Notes: generated from the letters alone by a model not told the origin. DNA of 37,457 nucleotides from an uncultured Sutterella sp. (GCA_900315045.1 OMXR01000006.1:1-37457); one strand, 5' to 3'; counted from the stretch's first letter, positions 1 through 9,202 are shown. A program made the numbers and translations.

Positions 1-1350
1 GATCTGTCCGGTCTGCGGATCGAGATCCAGAGCAGCCAGCCGCTCGGAGGCCTGCTGCAGCGTCATGTTCATCAGCTCGACAATATTGACGCGCCTGTCG
101 CCTGCCCCAAGGTACACGCTCACGATTTCCCGGCGATAGCGCTCTCCCGAACAATGCCGGCACGTGAAGGAGCGCCGCATTGCCCGCATGCCCACCTTGG
201 CGCTTTCGCTTCTTGCCCTTGACCAGGCTAGCTCCAGCTCGGCTATCACCCCATTGAAGCGGCAGCCCTCGGGCGCCCCTTTTCCGGCGGCTTTTCCGTC
301 TCCCTCCAATACAAGCACCCTCGCCCACTCGGGCAGATCCTGCCATGGCGCATCCACGGACAGCCCGATGCGCGAAAAGAGCTCCCGCAGTTCGGCAAAC
401 TTCACGCTGTTTCTTCTGGAGTACCCGCAGACGGCGCCGTCGGCAATCGACAGAGTCCGGTCCTTGACAATGATGTCCGGATCAAACTGTTCGACTACGC
501 CGGTTCCCTCGCAGTGCGGGCAGGCTCCAAGAGGGTTGTTGAAAGAGAACATCGCCGGAGTGAGGTCCTGCACCGTGTAGTCGCATTCGGGGCAGCCATA
601 GTGCAGGCTGAAAGCCCGCACGCTTCCGTCTGCCATGTTCAGAAGCGCGGTGCGTCCGTCAGAAAGTCTGGCAGCCACTTCAAAACTATCCGCCAGCCGT
701 GTTTTCGCTTCCGCCGAAATCTTCAGCCTGTCGACAATGACCTCAATGGTGTGCACAGCCCCGCGCTCTGCTGCAGGCAGCGCATCCACCGTGCAAACCT
801 CCCCGTCAATGCGCAGCCTCAAAAATCCTCTTCGGGTCATTTCCCGAGCAACAGTATCGGGATCTGCAACCGCATTGCGCACGACTGGCGCCAGAATCAT
901 GACTCTTGTTCCCGGTTCCAGGCTCAAGGCTGCATCCACCATGTCATGAATCCCGCTTTTTGATAGCGGAACATCATGCTCCGGACAGTACGGAACCGCC
1001 GCCTTTGCAAACAGCACGCGCAGATAGTCGGCTATCTCCGTGACTGTCGCCACCGTTGATCTGGTCGTCGGCGTTGACGTGTGCTGACTGATGGCGATGG
1101 ATGGCGAAAGCCCCTCGATCGAATCCACATCAGGCCTGTCGAGCACATCCATGAAACGCCTGGCATAGGAAGACACGGACTCCGCATAGCGCCGCTGCCC
1201 TTCCGCATACAGCGTGTCAAAGGCAAGCGAACTCTTCCCGGATCCCGACATTCCAGTCACAACGACAAGCTTGTTGCGCGGAATGTCCACGCACACGTTC
1301 TTCAGATTGTGCGTGCGGGCGCCTCGGATTTTGATCTGATCGATAGCCAT
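1..1350 (-). CDS. uvrA: Excinuclease ABC subunit UvrA, N-terminal 450 residues (C-terminus beyond left edge)
   Basis: UvrA is the damage-recognition ATPase of nucleotide excision repair; it dimerises and loads UvrB on lesions in the cytoplasm. The protein starts [19 protein letters not shown], with Walker [10 protein letters not shown] at residues 33–41 and the family block [19 protein letters not shown] just after it. A zinc module follows with two CxxC pairs (CPEC and CPHC) around FSFNNPLGA. The frame is open to base 1, so only the first half of the usual ~950-residue protein is here; the second ATPase half is outside. The ATG at 1350 is the first start in frame and matches family N-termini. 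It is divergent from the MFS gene. I looked for a LexA box (CTGT-N8-ACAG) in the gap and did not see one. Very sure of the family. Confidence 0.97.
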   Translation of the reverse strand, partial: MAIDQIKIRGARTHNLKNVCVDIPRNKLVVVTGMSGSGKSSLAFDTLYAEGQRRYAESVSSYARRFMDVLDRPDVDSIEGLSPSIAISQHTSTPTTRSTVATVTEIADYLRVLFAKAAVPYCPEHDVPLSKSGIHDMVDAALSLEPGTRVMILAPVVRNAVADPDTVAREMTRRGFLRLRIDGEVCTVDALPAAERGAVHTIEVIVDRLKISAEAKTRLADSFEVAARLSDGRTALLNMADGSVRAFSLHYGCPECDYTVQDLTPAMFSFNNPLGACPHCEGTGVVEQFDPDIIVKDRTLSIADGAVCGYSRRNSVKFAELRELFSRIGLSVDAPWQDLPEWARVLVLEGDGKAAGKGAPEGCRFNGVIAELELAWSRARSESAKVGMRAMRRSFTCRHCSGERYRREIVSVYLGAGDRRVNIVELMNMTLQQASERLAALDLDPQTGQI

Positions 1351-1467
1351 AAAAAACCGCCGGGATACGCTTAAGCAAAAGTGCAATCTGCCAATATATC
1401 CTATCGTCCCGCTTCGCGTATGAATTCTTCCGCGAAATACAAAAGGCCCTTGACTAACGCAGTGTTT

Positions 1468-2688
1468 ATGCCCCGACAAGATCCATCCAGAATGCTCCCG
1501 CTGGAGCGCAGATCCGCGGCATCTCTTGCCAGCATCTTCGCGCTGCGCATGCTCGGCCTTTTTCTGATTCTCCCCGTTTTTGCGATCTACGCACGCAATC
1601 TTCCCGGCGGCCAGAACCATTTTATGGTCGGACTCACTCTTGGCATTTATGGTCTGACACAGGGACTTTTACAGGTGCCTTTTGGCGTTGCCAGCGACCG
1701 GCTCGGCCGCAAGCCCGTCATTGTTTTCGGTCTGGCGATTTTTGCTCTGGGCAGCACTCTTGCCGCCATGGCCGACTCAATTCTCTGGGTCATGATCGGA
1801 AGAGCAATCCAGGGAGCCGGTGCCATTTCGGCTGCGGTCACGGCCATGCTCGCCGACAGCGTGAGGGACCGCGTCATCACCCGCGCCATGGCAATGGTTG
1901 GCTCCTCAATCGGGCTCACGTTCGCTTTCTCGCTGATCGCCTCTCCGCTGCTGAGCGAGCTGATCGGCGTTCCCGGTCTTTTCTGGCTGACGGCCATTCT
2001 TTCGGTCATCGCCATCCCGGTCATGCTTTGGGTTGTTCCGCCGGCAGCCCAAGCAAAAGCAAGCGGCCCGGCCAGCCATCAGCCTTGGCAAAAAGTCGTG
2101 TTCGACGGGCAGCTGCTCAGGCTCAATGCCGGGATTTTCATCCTGCATCTTGTGCTCATGGCTTTGTTTGTTGTCATTCCCACTCGACTTGTTGCCCTAG
2201 ACTTACCCCTTCGCAGCCATTGGCATATATACTTGCCCGCTGTTCTGCTCAGCTTTGCCTTCATGATGCCGCTCATTGTGAGGGCCGAGCGCAGCGGACG
2301 AACAAAATTGCTGTTTCTTGTGTCGATCGACCTTTTGGCGCTGGTCTTTGCAGGGTTTGCATGCTTTGGCGGTTCAATCCTCGGCATCAGCGTTCTGCTG
2401 CTGGTGTTCTTTGTCGGATTCAACATCCTGGAGGCCAGCCTGCCGTCGCTCGTCACAAAAACAGCCCCGCCAGCCGATAAAGGTCTGGCACTTGGCGTCT
2501 ACAACACAACACAGTCCATCGGACTGTTTGCCGGAGGCGCTATTGGCGGATGGTTATCCAACCGATTCGGCTCAAACGGGGTCTATGCATGCTGTGCAGC
2601 GCTTATGCTCGTGTGGCTAGCGCTCGTGGTCGGCATGCGCTCCCCGAAGAAGCGCCAAAGCGGTGAAGAAATCGATCTAGCGAATTAA
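1468..2688 (+). CDS. MFS transporter of the uvrA–ssb neighbourhood
   Basis: A 12-helix major facilitator protein of the inner membrane, probably a drug or metabolite/H+ antiporter; the substrate cannot be read from sequence. After LERRSAASLASIFALRMLG the first helix begins. The MFS motif A is visible as GVASDRLGRKPVIVFG between helices 2 and 3, and a second half with GVYNTTQSIGLFAGGAIGG fits the pseudo-repeat. Length is about 406 residues from the ATG at 1468. Alternatives in the same frame are GTG 1381, ATG 1420 and ATG 1492; none has a clear Shine-Dalgarno, so the start is uncertain. The order uvrA–MFS–ssb is common in betaproteobacteria. The gene ends 24 bases before ssb and may be cotranscribed with it. 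Confidence 0.88.
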   Translation: MPRQDPSRMLPLERRSAASLASIFALRMLGLFLILPVFAIYARNLPGGQNHFMVGLTLGIYGLTQGLLQVPFGVASDRLGRKPVIVFGLAIFALGSTLAAMADSILWVMIGRAIQGAGAISAAVTAMLADSVRDRVITRAMAMVGSSIGLTFAFSLIASPLLSELIGVPGLFWLTAILSVIAIPVMLWVVPPAAQAKASGPASHQPWQKVVFDGQLLRLNAGIFILHLVLMALFVVIPTRLVALDLPLRSHWHIYLPAVLLSFAFMMPLIVRAERSGRTKLLFLVSIDLLALVFAGFACFGGSILGISVLLLVFFVGFNILEASLPSLVTKTAPPADKGLALGVYNTTQSIGLFAGGAIGGWLSNRFGSNGVYACCAALMLVWLALVVGMRSPKKRQSGEEIDLAN

Positions 2689-2712
2689 TTTTTGGTATTT
2701 AAGAGACTTAAC

Positions 2713-3285
2713 ATGGCATCTATCAACAAGGTCATTCTCATCGGCAACCTGGGCAGAGATCCTGAAACCCGCTACACCGCGGACAACAACACCGCCATCT
2801 GCCACATTGTCATTGCAACAAGCCGCCGCTACAAGGACAGTCAGGGCGAACTGCAGGAAGAAACCGAATGGCATCGCGTCGTGTTCTTCGGCCGGCAGGC
2901 TGAAGTTGCCCAGATGTATCTGAGAAAGGGCAACCCCGTCTACATCGAGGGCCGCCTGCGCACCCGCCGCTACACCGACAAGGAAGGCATCGAGCGCTAT
3001 CAGACCGAAATCATCTGCGAAACGCTCCAGCTGCTCGGAAGCCGCTCCCAGAATGGCGGCGTTCAGGGCGCCCCCCAGGGCGGTGACGGCGGTTTTGAGT
3101 CCCCGCGCCGCGCACCTCGCCAGCAGTATCAGCAGCAGCCCTATCAGCAGCGCCCGCAGGCGGCCGCTGAAATCGGCGACGACATGCCGCGCCAGCAGCC
3201 CCGGCCCCAGCAGCAGTCCTATCAGCAGCAGCCCCAGCAGGCTCCCGCGGCAGGCGGAGTCACTGACGAAGACATTCCCTTCTAA
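2713..3285 (+). CDS. ssb: Single-stranded DNA-binding protein
   Basis: SSB coats single-stranded DNA during replication, repair and recombination and recruits partners through its acidic tail. The start MASINKVILIGNLGRDPETR is the standard family N-terminus, so the ATG at 2713 is chosen over an in-frame start at 2692. The OB fold covers about residues 1–110 (EWHRVVFFG, YIEGRLRTRRYTDKEG). A disordered linker of about 60 residues is very rich in Gln, Pro and Tyr, with several QQQPYQQ-like units encoded by CAG-rich DNA. The protein ends in DEDIPF, the conserved partner-binding tip. Length of 190 residues is normal. An intrinsic terminator follows. Confidence 0.97.
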   Translation: MASINKVILIGNLGRDPETRYTADNNTAICHIVIATSRRYKDSQGELQEETEWHRVVFFGRQAEVAQMYLRKGNPVYIEGRLRTRRYTDKEGIERYQTEIICETLQLLGSRSQNGGVQGAPQGGDGGFESPRRAPRQQYQQQPYQQRPQAAAEIGDDMPRQQPRPQQQSYQQQPQQAPAAGGVTDEDIPF

Positions 3286-3331
3286 GCATACCTGTACGGG
3301 CCGGCGTTCCCGTGCCCGTGCAGGTCTCCAG

Positions 3332-3362
3332 GGCAGCGATTCGCGGAACCGCTGCCTTTTTT
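3332..3362 (+). terminator. Intrinsic terminator after ssb
   Basis: A 7-bp stem GGCAGCG (3332–3338) and CGCTGCC (3350–3356), with an 11-base loop, is followed by six T. It ends ssb transcription and sits just before the converging end of the regulator remnant. Confidence 0.88.
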
Positions 3363-3365
3363 CTT

Positions 3366-3758
3366 TCACAGAACGCTCAGGCGTTCAGCAAAATCCGCGG
3401 CGTTATGTACGCGAAGCTTCTGATACACCTTGTTGCGGTGTCCCTGAACGGACCTTGGGCTGAGACCAAGCCGCTCGGCAATCTCTGCATTGGATAGTCC
3501 CGCGCAAAGCAGGTCCGTGACCTGCCTTTCCCGTGGGCTCATGTCCTGAAGCGCCTGAAGCACCCTGCTGCGATCCAAAAGCCTGCCGTCACGGTTGATG
3601 TTAAGCATGCAGGCTTCGAGAATTGAACTTCTCAGCCGCTCCTCGTTAACAGGCTTCTGCAAAAAATCTACGGCCCCTTTCCTGAGAACATCCACGGCCG
3701 TATCAACGTCAGCGTGCCCCGTGATGAAAATGATCGGCACCCCGATGCCGCGGTGCAT
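3366..3758 (-). pseudogene. 5'-truncated FixJ/NarL-family response regulator
   Basis: The 130-codon frame from ATG 3758 encodes only the second half of a receiver domain (VPIIFITGHADVDTAVDVL, then the conserved lysine in FLQKP) and a complete LuxR-type HTH (MSPRERQVTDLLCAGLSN, SVQGHRNKVYQKL). Homology seems to begin about 13 codons upstream, at SGISDEKMHRGIG, before an in-frame TGA. The phosphoacceptor aspartate, the acidic pocket and the first ~60 residues are missing. None of the three frames up to 3945 contains them. The intact regulator at 31543–32172 is about 209 residues. The surviving part has no stop or frameshift, so either truncation is recent or a phosphorylation-independent DNA-binding protein survives. 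There is no partner kinase beside it. Confidence 0.72.
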
Positions 3759-3945
3759 TTTTTCGTCAGAGATACCTGAGTACTTTGATCTGCATCAATC
3801 GGTTCTCGGTCCGGATTCCTTCGCCGGCCTTCTTGTAAAGAAACGCAAATATCCGTGCACAAACACATTGTCAGACCTCTTTTGAACGCAGTCTGTGCCA
3901 TGATTCGATCAGGAAAAACTTCTGCACGACACTGTGATAAACGCC

Positions 3946-4656
3946 ATGTTCACGCGCCCTTCGAAAATTCTCATCATTGACGACGATGCCGAACTCGTGA
4001 CGCTGCTCACCGATTACCTCACGCTGGAAGGCTTCTCGGTCACCCCGGCACACAATGGTCTGGACGGGCTTTCATCTCTTGCAAAGGAGGAGTTCGATCT
4101 TGTTGTGCTCGATGTGATGATGCCCGGAATGAGCGGGACGGAGGTCCTACAGAAGATCCGCGAGCGCAGCCAGACGCCCGTTCTGATGCTGACGGCCAGG
4201 GGAGACCCGGTCGACCGGATTCTCGGTCTTGAGCTCGGAGCCGATGACTACGTGCCCAAGCCGTGTCCCCCGCGCGAGCTCGTTGCCAGAATGCGGGCCA
4301 TCCTGCGGCGCAGCAAAAACTCTTCTCAGACGCAAACCGTGGTGACAGCCGGTCCCATGCGGATCGACTCGGCCAAGCGCCGCATCTACATCAACGACAA
4401 GGAAGCGTCCTTTACGGGGACTGAATTCTCTCTGCTGGAGACCCTGGCACGGCAAGCTGGGCAGCCTGTTGCGAAGAGTGACATTTACCCGAGAGTTCTC
4501 GGCCGTCCAATGGGGCGCTACGACCGCTCGATCGATGTGCATGTGAGCGCAATCCGCCACAAGCTTGCCCAGGCATGCGGCAGCGCCATCACAATTGAGA
4601 GCGTCCGCGGGATCGGGTATCAGCTGATCGTCCAGGACGACAATTCGCAGGGCTGA
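3946..4656 (+). CDS. OmpR-family response regulator (CpxR-like)
   Basis: A two-component transcription factor. The receiver domain is at residues ~7–120, with acidic pocket DDD at 12–14, phosphoacceptor D56 in VVLDVMMPGMSG, and the conserved lysine in DDYVPKPCPPREL. A winged-helix DNA-binding domain follows (FTGTEFSLLETLARQ, YDRSIDVHVSAIRHKL, IESVRGIGYQL). Length is 236 residues. An in-frame GTG at 3934 is an alternative start; neither has a good Shine-Dalgarno, so the ATG is preferred only weakly. The kinase starts 5 bases after its stop. The layout and kinase type resemble CpxRA envelope-stress systems, but the signal is not shown by the sequence. Confidence 0.93.
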   Translation: MFTRPSKILIIDDDAELVTLLTDYLTLEGFSVTPAHNGLDGLSSLAKEEFDLVVLDVMMPGMSGTEVLQKIRERSQTPVLMLTARGDPVDRILGLELGADDYVPKPCPPRELVARMRAILRRSKNSSQTQTVVTAGPMRIDSAKRRIYINDKEASFTGTEFSLLETLARQAGQPVAKSDIYPRVLGRPMGRYDRSIDVHVSAIRHKLAQACGSAITIESVRGIGYQLIVQDDNSQG

Positions 4657-4661
4657 TTGCC

Positions 4662-5999
4662 ATGGTCGGGCGGCGTCATTTTCCGGGCGGCATATTCATC
4701 GAGCTTTTTGTCGGCATCTGGCTCGTGCTGCTGCTCATCGGCGTCAGTGTCTGGCTGATCGGCGAAAGCTATCAGCAGTATCCCCGCAACTTCGGACACA
4801 TCGACCAGAGCCGGAGGGCGGTTCGCGCACTGAGGCTTTCAGCAAACCTCGCGCAATGGAACGGTGAAGCGGCTCTCAAGAAATTCCTTCTTGATCCGCA
4901 AATCAACCAGCGTCCCGAGGTTTTTGTTCTGGATGCCTCCGGCAGGGAAATCACGGGAAGAACGGTTCCGTCGACGGCGCTGGCAGATCTTGATCGCGGT
5001 GTTCCGCCGCACAGTCTGGTGACGGTCCGTCTTGAGTCCGGGCCTCTCACCTTCTTTTCCGTGCGCACAGACCGCCCCCCCAGGAATCTCTTCTTTGACT
5101 TTATCCGGGCGCCCCTGTGGATACGCGCGCTGATCATCGTACTGGCAACGACTGCCGTTTCCAGCCTGCTTGCCTGGTACTTTTCCCGCCCCATCAAAAA
5201 GCTTGAATGGGCGATGCGCAAGGCCTCCCAGGGCGACCTCGATATCCGAATCGCGGCGGAAGTCGGGCACCGGCACGACGAAATCGGGCAGCTCGCCCAA
5301 GGCTACGACCACATGGCCGAGCAGATCAACCGGCTGATAGCCAGGCAAAAGCGGCTCTTCCATGACGTGAGCCACGAGTTGCGGAGTCCTCTTGCGCGGG
5401 TCGAAGTTGCTCTTGCCCTCGCCGAAAAGAATCCGGAGCGCCGTGACGAGCTGATGAAGCGCATTGAGCGGGAGGTCACAACACTGGACGCACTGGTCGA
5501 GGAACTTCTCACATATGCACGGCTCGATGACAACGCACCGATGAAGCTCGAGCCGACCGACATCGCGCCGATTCTGGAAGCCATTGCTGAAAACGCCCAG
5601 TTCGAGGGAGAGGCAAAATCCATCCGCATCGCGCTTGCCCCCGTCCTGAACTGCAGGATCAATGCCAATGTCGATCAGCTGGGACGCGCCATTGAAAACA
5701 TCGTCCGCAACGCTCTGCGCTTCACGCCGCAAGGCGGCGTCGTATCGATTGAATCGCACCTTCTCGGCAAGACGCTTCTGATCACCGTAGCCGACCAGGG
5801 GCCGGGCATGTCGCCTAAGGAAATCGAAAACATGTTCCAGCCCTTTGTCCGAGGCGCCGATCAGGCAACCGGCTCCGGGTTCGGGCTCGGGCTGGCCATT
5901 GCCAAACGGGCGGTGGAACGCCACGGCGGCTCCATCAGCGTGAAGAACGCCACGCCGCACGGCCTCGTCATGACCGTGAACCTGCCAGTCTGCAGTTAG
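4662..5999 (+). CDS. Membrane sensor histidine kinase (CpxA-like)
   Basis: Partner kinase of the regulator just upstream. A first membrane helix at about residues 11–31 is followed by a periplasmic loop of roughly 110 residues and a second helix at about 150–170. A HAMP linker follows (FSRPIKKLEWAMRKASQGD). The H box FHDVSHELRSPLARVEVAL has phospho-acceptor H238. The ATPase domain shows the N box (IENIVRNALRFTP), the G1 box (VADQGPGMS) and the G2 box (GSGFGLGLAIAKRAVERHGG). The 445-residue length is usual. Its TAG stop overlaps the stop of hisN on the other strand by four bases (5996–5999), leaving no room for a terminator between them. The stimulus is unknown; envelope stress is inferred from CpxA resemblance. 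Confidence 0.92.
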   Translation: MVGRRHFPGGIFIELFVGIWLVLLLIGVSVWLIGESYQQYPRNFGHIDQSRRAVRALRLSANLAQWNGEAALKKFLLDPQINQRPEVFVLDASGREITGRTVPSTALADLDRGVPPHSLVTVRLESGPLTFFSVRTDRPPRNLFFDFIRAPLWIRALIIVLATTAVSSLLAWYFSRPIKKLEWAMRKASQGDLDIRIAAEVGHRHDEIGQLAQGYDHMAEQINRLIARQKRLFHDVSHELRSPLARVEVALALAEKNPERRDELMKRIEREVTTLDALVEELLTYARLDDNAPMKLEPTDIAPILEAIAENAQFEGEAKSIRIALAPVLNCRINANVDQLGRAIENIVRNALRFTPQGGVVSIESHLLGKTLLITVADQGPGMSPKEIENMFQPFVRGADQATGSGFGLGLAIAKRAVERHGGSISVKNATPHGLVMTVNLPVCS

Positions 6000-6853
6000 G
6001 CGCCCTGCAGCAGCCCGAGCACTTCGCCGTGGATTTGGCCGGCGCTTGCCACAGCACTCAATTCCTCAAGCGGATTGCCGCCCGTGAGGGACGTGAGCAT
6101 GCCTCCCGCCCCCTCGATGACAGGGAGCAGCGCGGCAACGTCCCAGTAGCTCAGATCCGGATCGACCATGATGTCGGCGCCGCCCGTTGCCACGGAAAAA
6201 TACCCGAAGCAATCCCCCATCGTGCGGTAAAGCTTGACCGAATCAATGAGCTTTTGCATGCGGGCATCGCCCTTTTGTTCAGGACACGTCCAATGGCTTG
6301 TCGTCAGCAGGGTAGCCTCGGAAAGACTCGTGCATTCGCGCACCGAAGCCGGCCGGCTGAAACTGTTCCAGCGATTGTCAAGCCGCAGAACGGCGCCTTC
6401 CCGGCTTCCGATGATCCTGACATTGGCCGCGGCATGCGCGATCGCCGAAAGCACCGGCCGGAACCCGGCTCCGTCATCGCGCTCCAGAGCAATCAGCGTG
6501 CCGAACAGGAATGAATTCGTGATGAAACTGCGCGTCCCGTCGATCGGATCAAGAATCCAGCGGTACCGCACAGTGCCGTTGCCGCGCGCTCTCTTGATTC
6601 CCCACTCTTCGCCAAAAATCCCATGTTCGGGAAAGTTCGACTCGATGAGTTCGCGCATCTTCTCCTCTGCGGCCTTGTCCGCAGCCGTCACGGGGGTTCC
6701 GTTTTCCTTGTCCTCAATAGCTATGTTCGATAGAAACTTCGGCATGATCACGGAAAAAGCCGTGTCGACAAGGTGGTTAAGGAAAGGTTCGAACTCTTTT
6801 TTCTCGGCTTTGCTGATGGGAGCGGTGTAATAGGTGCGGGAGGGGATCGGCAT
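5996..6853 (-). CDS. hisN: Histidinol-phosphatase of the inositol monophosphatase family
   Basis: Probably dephosphorylates histidinol phosphate in histidine synthesis (HisN type), as a Mg2+-dependent cytoplasmic enzyme. The metal-binding motifs of the family are all present: GEEWG (E82, E83), LDPIDGTRSF (D102, D105) and the distal YWDVAALLPVIEGAGG. The wording DPIDGTRSFI with FGTLIAL nearby favours HisN over true inositol monophosphatase, but other small phosphate esters are possible. The ATG at 6853 gives 285 residues and has CAGGAG about 10 bases upstream. The frame continues antisense to fusA far upstream, but that extension is not protein-like. No other his gene is in the window, so the pathway call rests on the family alone. 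Confidence 0.85.
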   Translation of the reverse strand: MPIPSRTYYTAPISKAEKKEFEPFLNHLVDTAFSVIMPKFLSNIAIEDKENGTPVTAADKAAEEKMRELIESNFPEHGIFGEEWGIKRARGNGTVRYRWILDPIDGTRSFITNSFLFGTLIALERDDGAGFRPVLSAIAHAAANVRIIGSREGAVLRLDNRWNSFSRPASVRECTSLSEATLLTTSHWTCPEQKGDARMQKLIDSVKLYRTMGDCFGYFSVATGGADIMVDPDLSYWDVAALLPVIEGAGGMLTSLTGGNPLEELSAVASAGQIHGEVLGLLQGA

Positions 6854-7039
6854 GGAAATTGTTCTCCTGATGATCCGATCGTGATACTGCGATCGTACAG
6901 CGGATTGTGCCATAGGAAGTCGGGAATTTTTCTGCTCTTTTCCGGCGGTTGCGCCGTGCGTGCCATCTTGCATTTCCCTTTTCCTCTCTTTCAGTGCAAA
7001 ATGAATCGTATGTGTTTTTTTCCAACTGGGAGATGAACT

Positions 7040-9091
7040 ATGTCCAATTACGCAACCGAAAACATTCGTACTGTAGCCCTGGTCGGCCACGGCGGCAGCG
7101 GCAAGACCTCTCTGGTTGAGGCCATGCTGGTACGTTCCGGCGCCCTGGCCGAGCTTGGTTCCGTCGAAAAAGGCAATACGGTTTGTGACAACGATCCCCA
7201 GGAAAAACAAGTCGGACACTCTCTTCGCATGGCTGTGGCGCACATTGATACCGCCATGCCTGACCTCACTCCGGTTCGCATTCACGTCATCGACACCCCG
7301 GGGTATCCGGACTATGTAGGACAGTCCCTCGCCGCGCTTGATGCAGTGAAATCCGTTGCAGTTGTCGTAGATGCAACAAAGGGCATCGAACTGATGACCC
7401 GCCGCATGATGCAGTGGGCCAAGGAACGCAATCTTTGCCGGATGATCGTTGTCAACAAGATTGACGCTCCGGACGTCAACTGCGAAAAGATTCTCGAAGA
7501 ACTGCGCGAAGCCTTTGGCGACGGCGTTCTTCCCATCAATCTGCCCACCAAGGGCTACACCCGCGTCATTGACTGCTTTGACAAGGATGAAGGCGAAGCC
7601 GACTTCATGAGCGTTTCCGAAGTGCACCGCGCCTTCATCGAGCGCGTCGTCGAAGTGGACGACGAGACGATGGAGAAGTATCTGGAGGAAGGCGACGCCG
7701 ATCCGTCCACGCTCCACGCCCCCATTACCAAGGCTCTTCGCGAACATCACATCATTCCCGTGTGCTTCACGAGCGCCAAGAAGCTGATCGGCATCCGCGA
7801 CTGCATGAAGGTGATCATCCGCCACATGCCCTCGCCCGAAGAGGCCAATGTGTCGCTCTTCAAGAACCCGGATCATGAACTGCATGTCACATCCCCCAAG
7901 AACGACCTTCCGGTTCTCGCGCACGTCTTCAAGGTCGTCTCCGACCCGTTCGTCGGCAAGATCGGCGTGTTCCGCGTGCACCAGGGCCAAATCAAGCCGG
8001 GCACGATTCTGTACGTCAATGACAACAAGAAGCCGATCAAGGTTGTCCGCCCCCTGATTCTGCAAGGCAAGGACACGGAGGAAGTCGACGAGTTGCACTC
8101 GGGCGACATCGGCGCCCTGAACAAAATCGAGGAACTCACCTACGGCTGCGTCCTGCACTCCGATCCCAACGATTCGGATCTGCACATGTCGCACCTGTCC
8201 TTCCCCAAGCCCATGTACGGTCTGGCCATTGCTCCGGCCCGTCGCGGCGACGAAGGGCGCATGAGCGACGTGGTCGGCAAGATGCTTGCCGAGGATCCCA
8301 CGCTTGCCATGGATCATGACGTCGTGCTCAACGAAACCGTGCTGCGCGGCCTGACGGAAATGCACCTGCGCACCGTTCTGCAGCGCATGAAGGATCAGTT
8401 CAAGCTTGAAGTGACAACTGCGATTCCGTCCGTTCCGTATCGCGAGACGATTTCAGCCAATGCGGAAGGCCATGCCCGCCACAAGAAGCAGACGGGCGGC
8501 GCCGGACAATTCGGCGAGGTCTACCTGAAGGTTGAACCGCTTCCTCGCGGAGCAGGCTTCGAATTCGTCGATCAGGTGAAGGGCGGTGCGATTCCGTACA
8601 ACCTCATCCCGGCAGTGGAAAAGGGCGTGCGTGAAGTGCTGCAAACCGGCTTTGTCGCCGGCTATCCGATCGAAGACATCCGCGTGATCGTTTATGACGG
8701 CAAGTCTCATCCCGTGGACAGCAAGGAAGTGGCATTCGTTGCCGCAGGCCGAAAGGCTCTGCTTGACGCGCTGCCCAATGCCAAGCCGACGGTTCTTGAG
8801 CCCATCGTCCAGCTGGAGATCTCCGCTCCCGATGCCGCCATGGGCGACATCACCGGCGAACTTGCCTCGCGCCGCGGACAAGTCATCGGCACGGAGAACC
8901 TTGCGGGCGGCATCATTGAGATCACTGCAACGGCTCCGCTCTCCGAGCTTGACGACTTTGCGTCTCGCCTGACCGCCATGACCCAGGGCGCCGGCTCCTT
9001 CTCTATGGATCTGGCCAGCTATCAGCCGGTTCCTGCGCAAAAGCAGGCCGAACTTGCCAGCAAGTTCCAGCGCAAGGAAGAGGACGACTGA
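7040..9091 (+). CDS. Elongation factor G-like GTPase (EF-G paralogue, FusA2 type)
   Basis: A 683-residue translational GTPase with EF-G domain order: G domain, beta barrel (~290–380), domains III–V with the IV segment GHARHKKQTGGAGQFGEVYL and the C-terminal MGDITGELASRRGQV. The P-loop is GHGGSGKTS (16–24) in place of the AHxDHGKT of canonical EF-G. Switch II reads DTPGYPDY (85–92), so the catalytic histidine of DTPGH is a tyrosine. NKID (139–142) is normal. These features mark the EF-G-like paralogue group rather than the housekeeping EF-G, and the gene lies outside any rpsL–rpsG–tuf cluster. GGGAG at 7028–7032 supports the ATG at 7040. Its role in translation is unknown; it could act in ribosome recycling or under stress. 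Confidence 0.9.
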   Translation: MSNYATENIRTVALVGHGGSGKTSLVEAMLVRSGALAELGSVEKGNTVCDNDPQEKQVGHSLRMAVAHIDTAMPDLTPVRIHVIDTPGYPDYVGQSLAALDAVKSVAVVVDATKGIELMTRRMMQWAKERNLCRMIVVNKIDAPDVNCEKILEELREAFGDGVLPINLPTKGYTRVIDCFDKDEGEADFMSVSEVHRAFIERVVEVDDETMEKYLEEGDADPSTLHAPITKALREHHIIPVCFTSAKKLIGIRDCMKVIIRHMPSPEEANVSLFKNPDHELHVTSPKNDLPVLAHVFKVVSDPFVGKIGVFRVHQGQIKPGTILYVNDNKKPIKVVRPLILQGKDTEEVDELHSGDIGALNKIEELTYGCVLHSDPNDSDLHMSHLSFPKPMYGLAIAPARRGDEGRMSDVVGKMLAEDPTLAMDHDVVLNETVLRGLTEMHLRTVLQRMKDQFKLEVTTAIPSVPYRETISANAEGHARHKKQTGGAGQFGEVYLKVEPLPRGAGFEFVDQVKGGAIPYNLIPAVEKGVREVLQTGFVAGYPIEDIRVIVYDGKSHPVDSKEVAFVAAGRKALLDALPNAKPTVLEPIVQLEISAPDAAMGDITGELASRRGQVIGTENLAGGIIEITATAPLSELDDFASRLTAMTQGAGSFSMDLASYQPVPAQKQAELASKFQRKEEDD

Positions 9092-9102
9092 TCGGACTGC
9101 CT

Positions 9103-9178
9103 CAGCGGGATTTCCTCAAGGATTTCCCGCTGCTTCTGATGCACAATTGCCGCCACCCACACCGGATGGCGGCAATTG
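9103..9178 (+). terminator. Two hairpins between converging fusA-like gene and dtd
   Basis: Hairpin one pairs CAGCGGGA (9103–9110) with TCCCGCTG (9125–9132). Hairpin two pairs CAATTGCCGCCA (9144–9155) with TGGCGGCAATTG (9167–9178), a perfect 12-bp stem followed by TTTGCG. Neither has a long T tract, but their place between convergent genes fits bidirectional termination. Confidence 0.6.
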
Positions 9179-9202
9179 TTTGCGTGCCGAAAACTGATCG
9201 CC

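Noticed and set aside
3115-3245. CAG-rich repeats in ssb as a possible microsatellite
   Set aside because: They encode the Gln/Pro-rich flexible linker normal for SSB and the units are irregular.
4839-5960. 373-codon minus-strand frame opposite the CpxA-like kinase
   Set aside because: Shadow of a GC-rich gene; composition is not protein-like and the plus-strand kinase motifs are complete.
6854-8365. Long open frame on the minus strand extending hisN upstream across the EF-G-like gene
   Set aside because: The extension is antisense to the EF-G-like gene, has no family similarity, and hisN has a proper start with Shine-Dalgarno at 6853.
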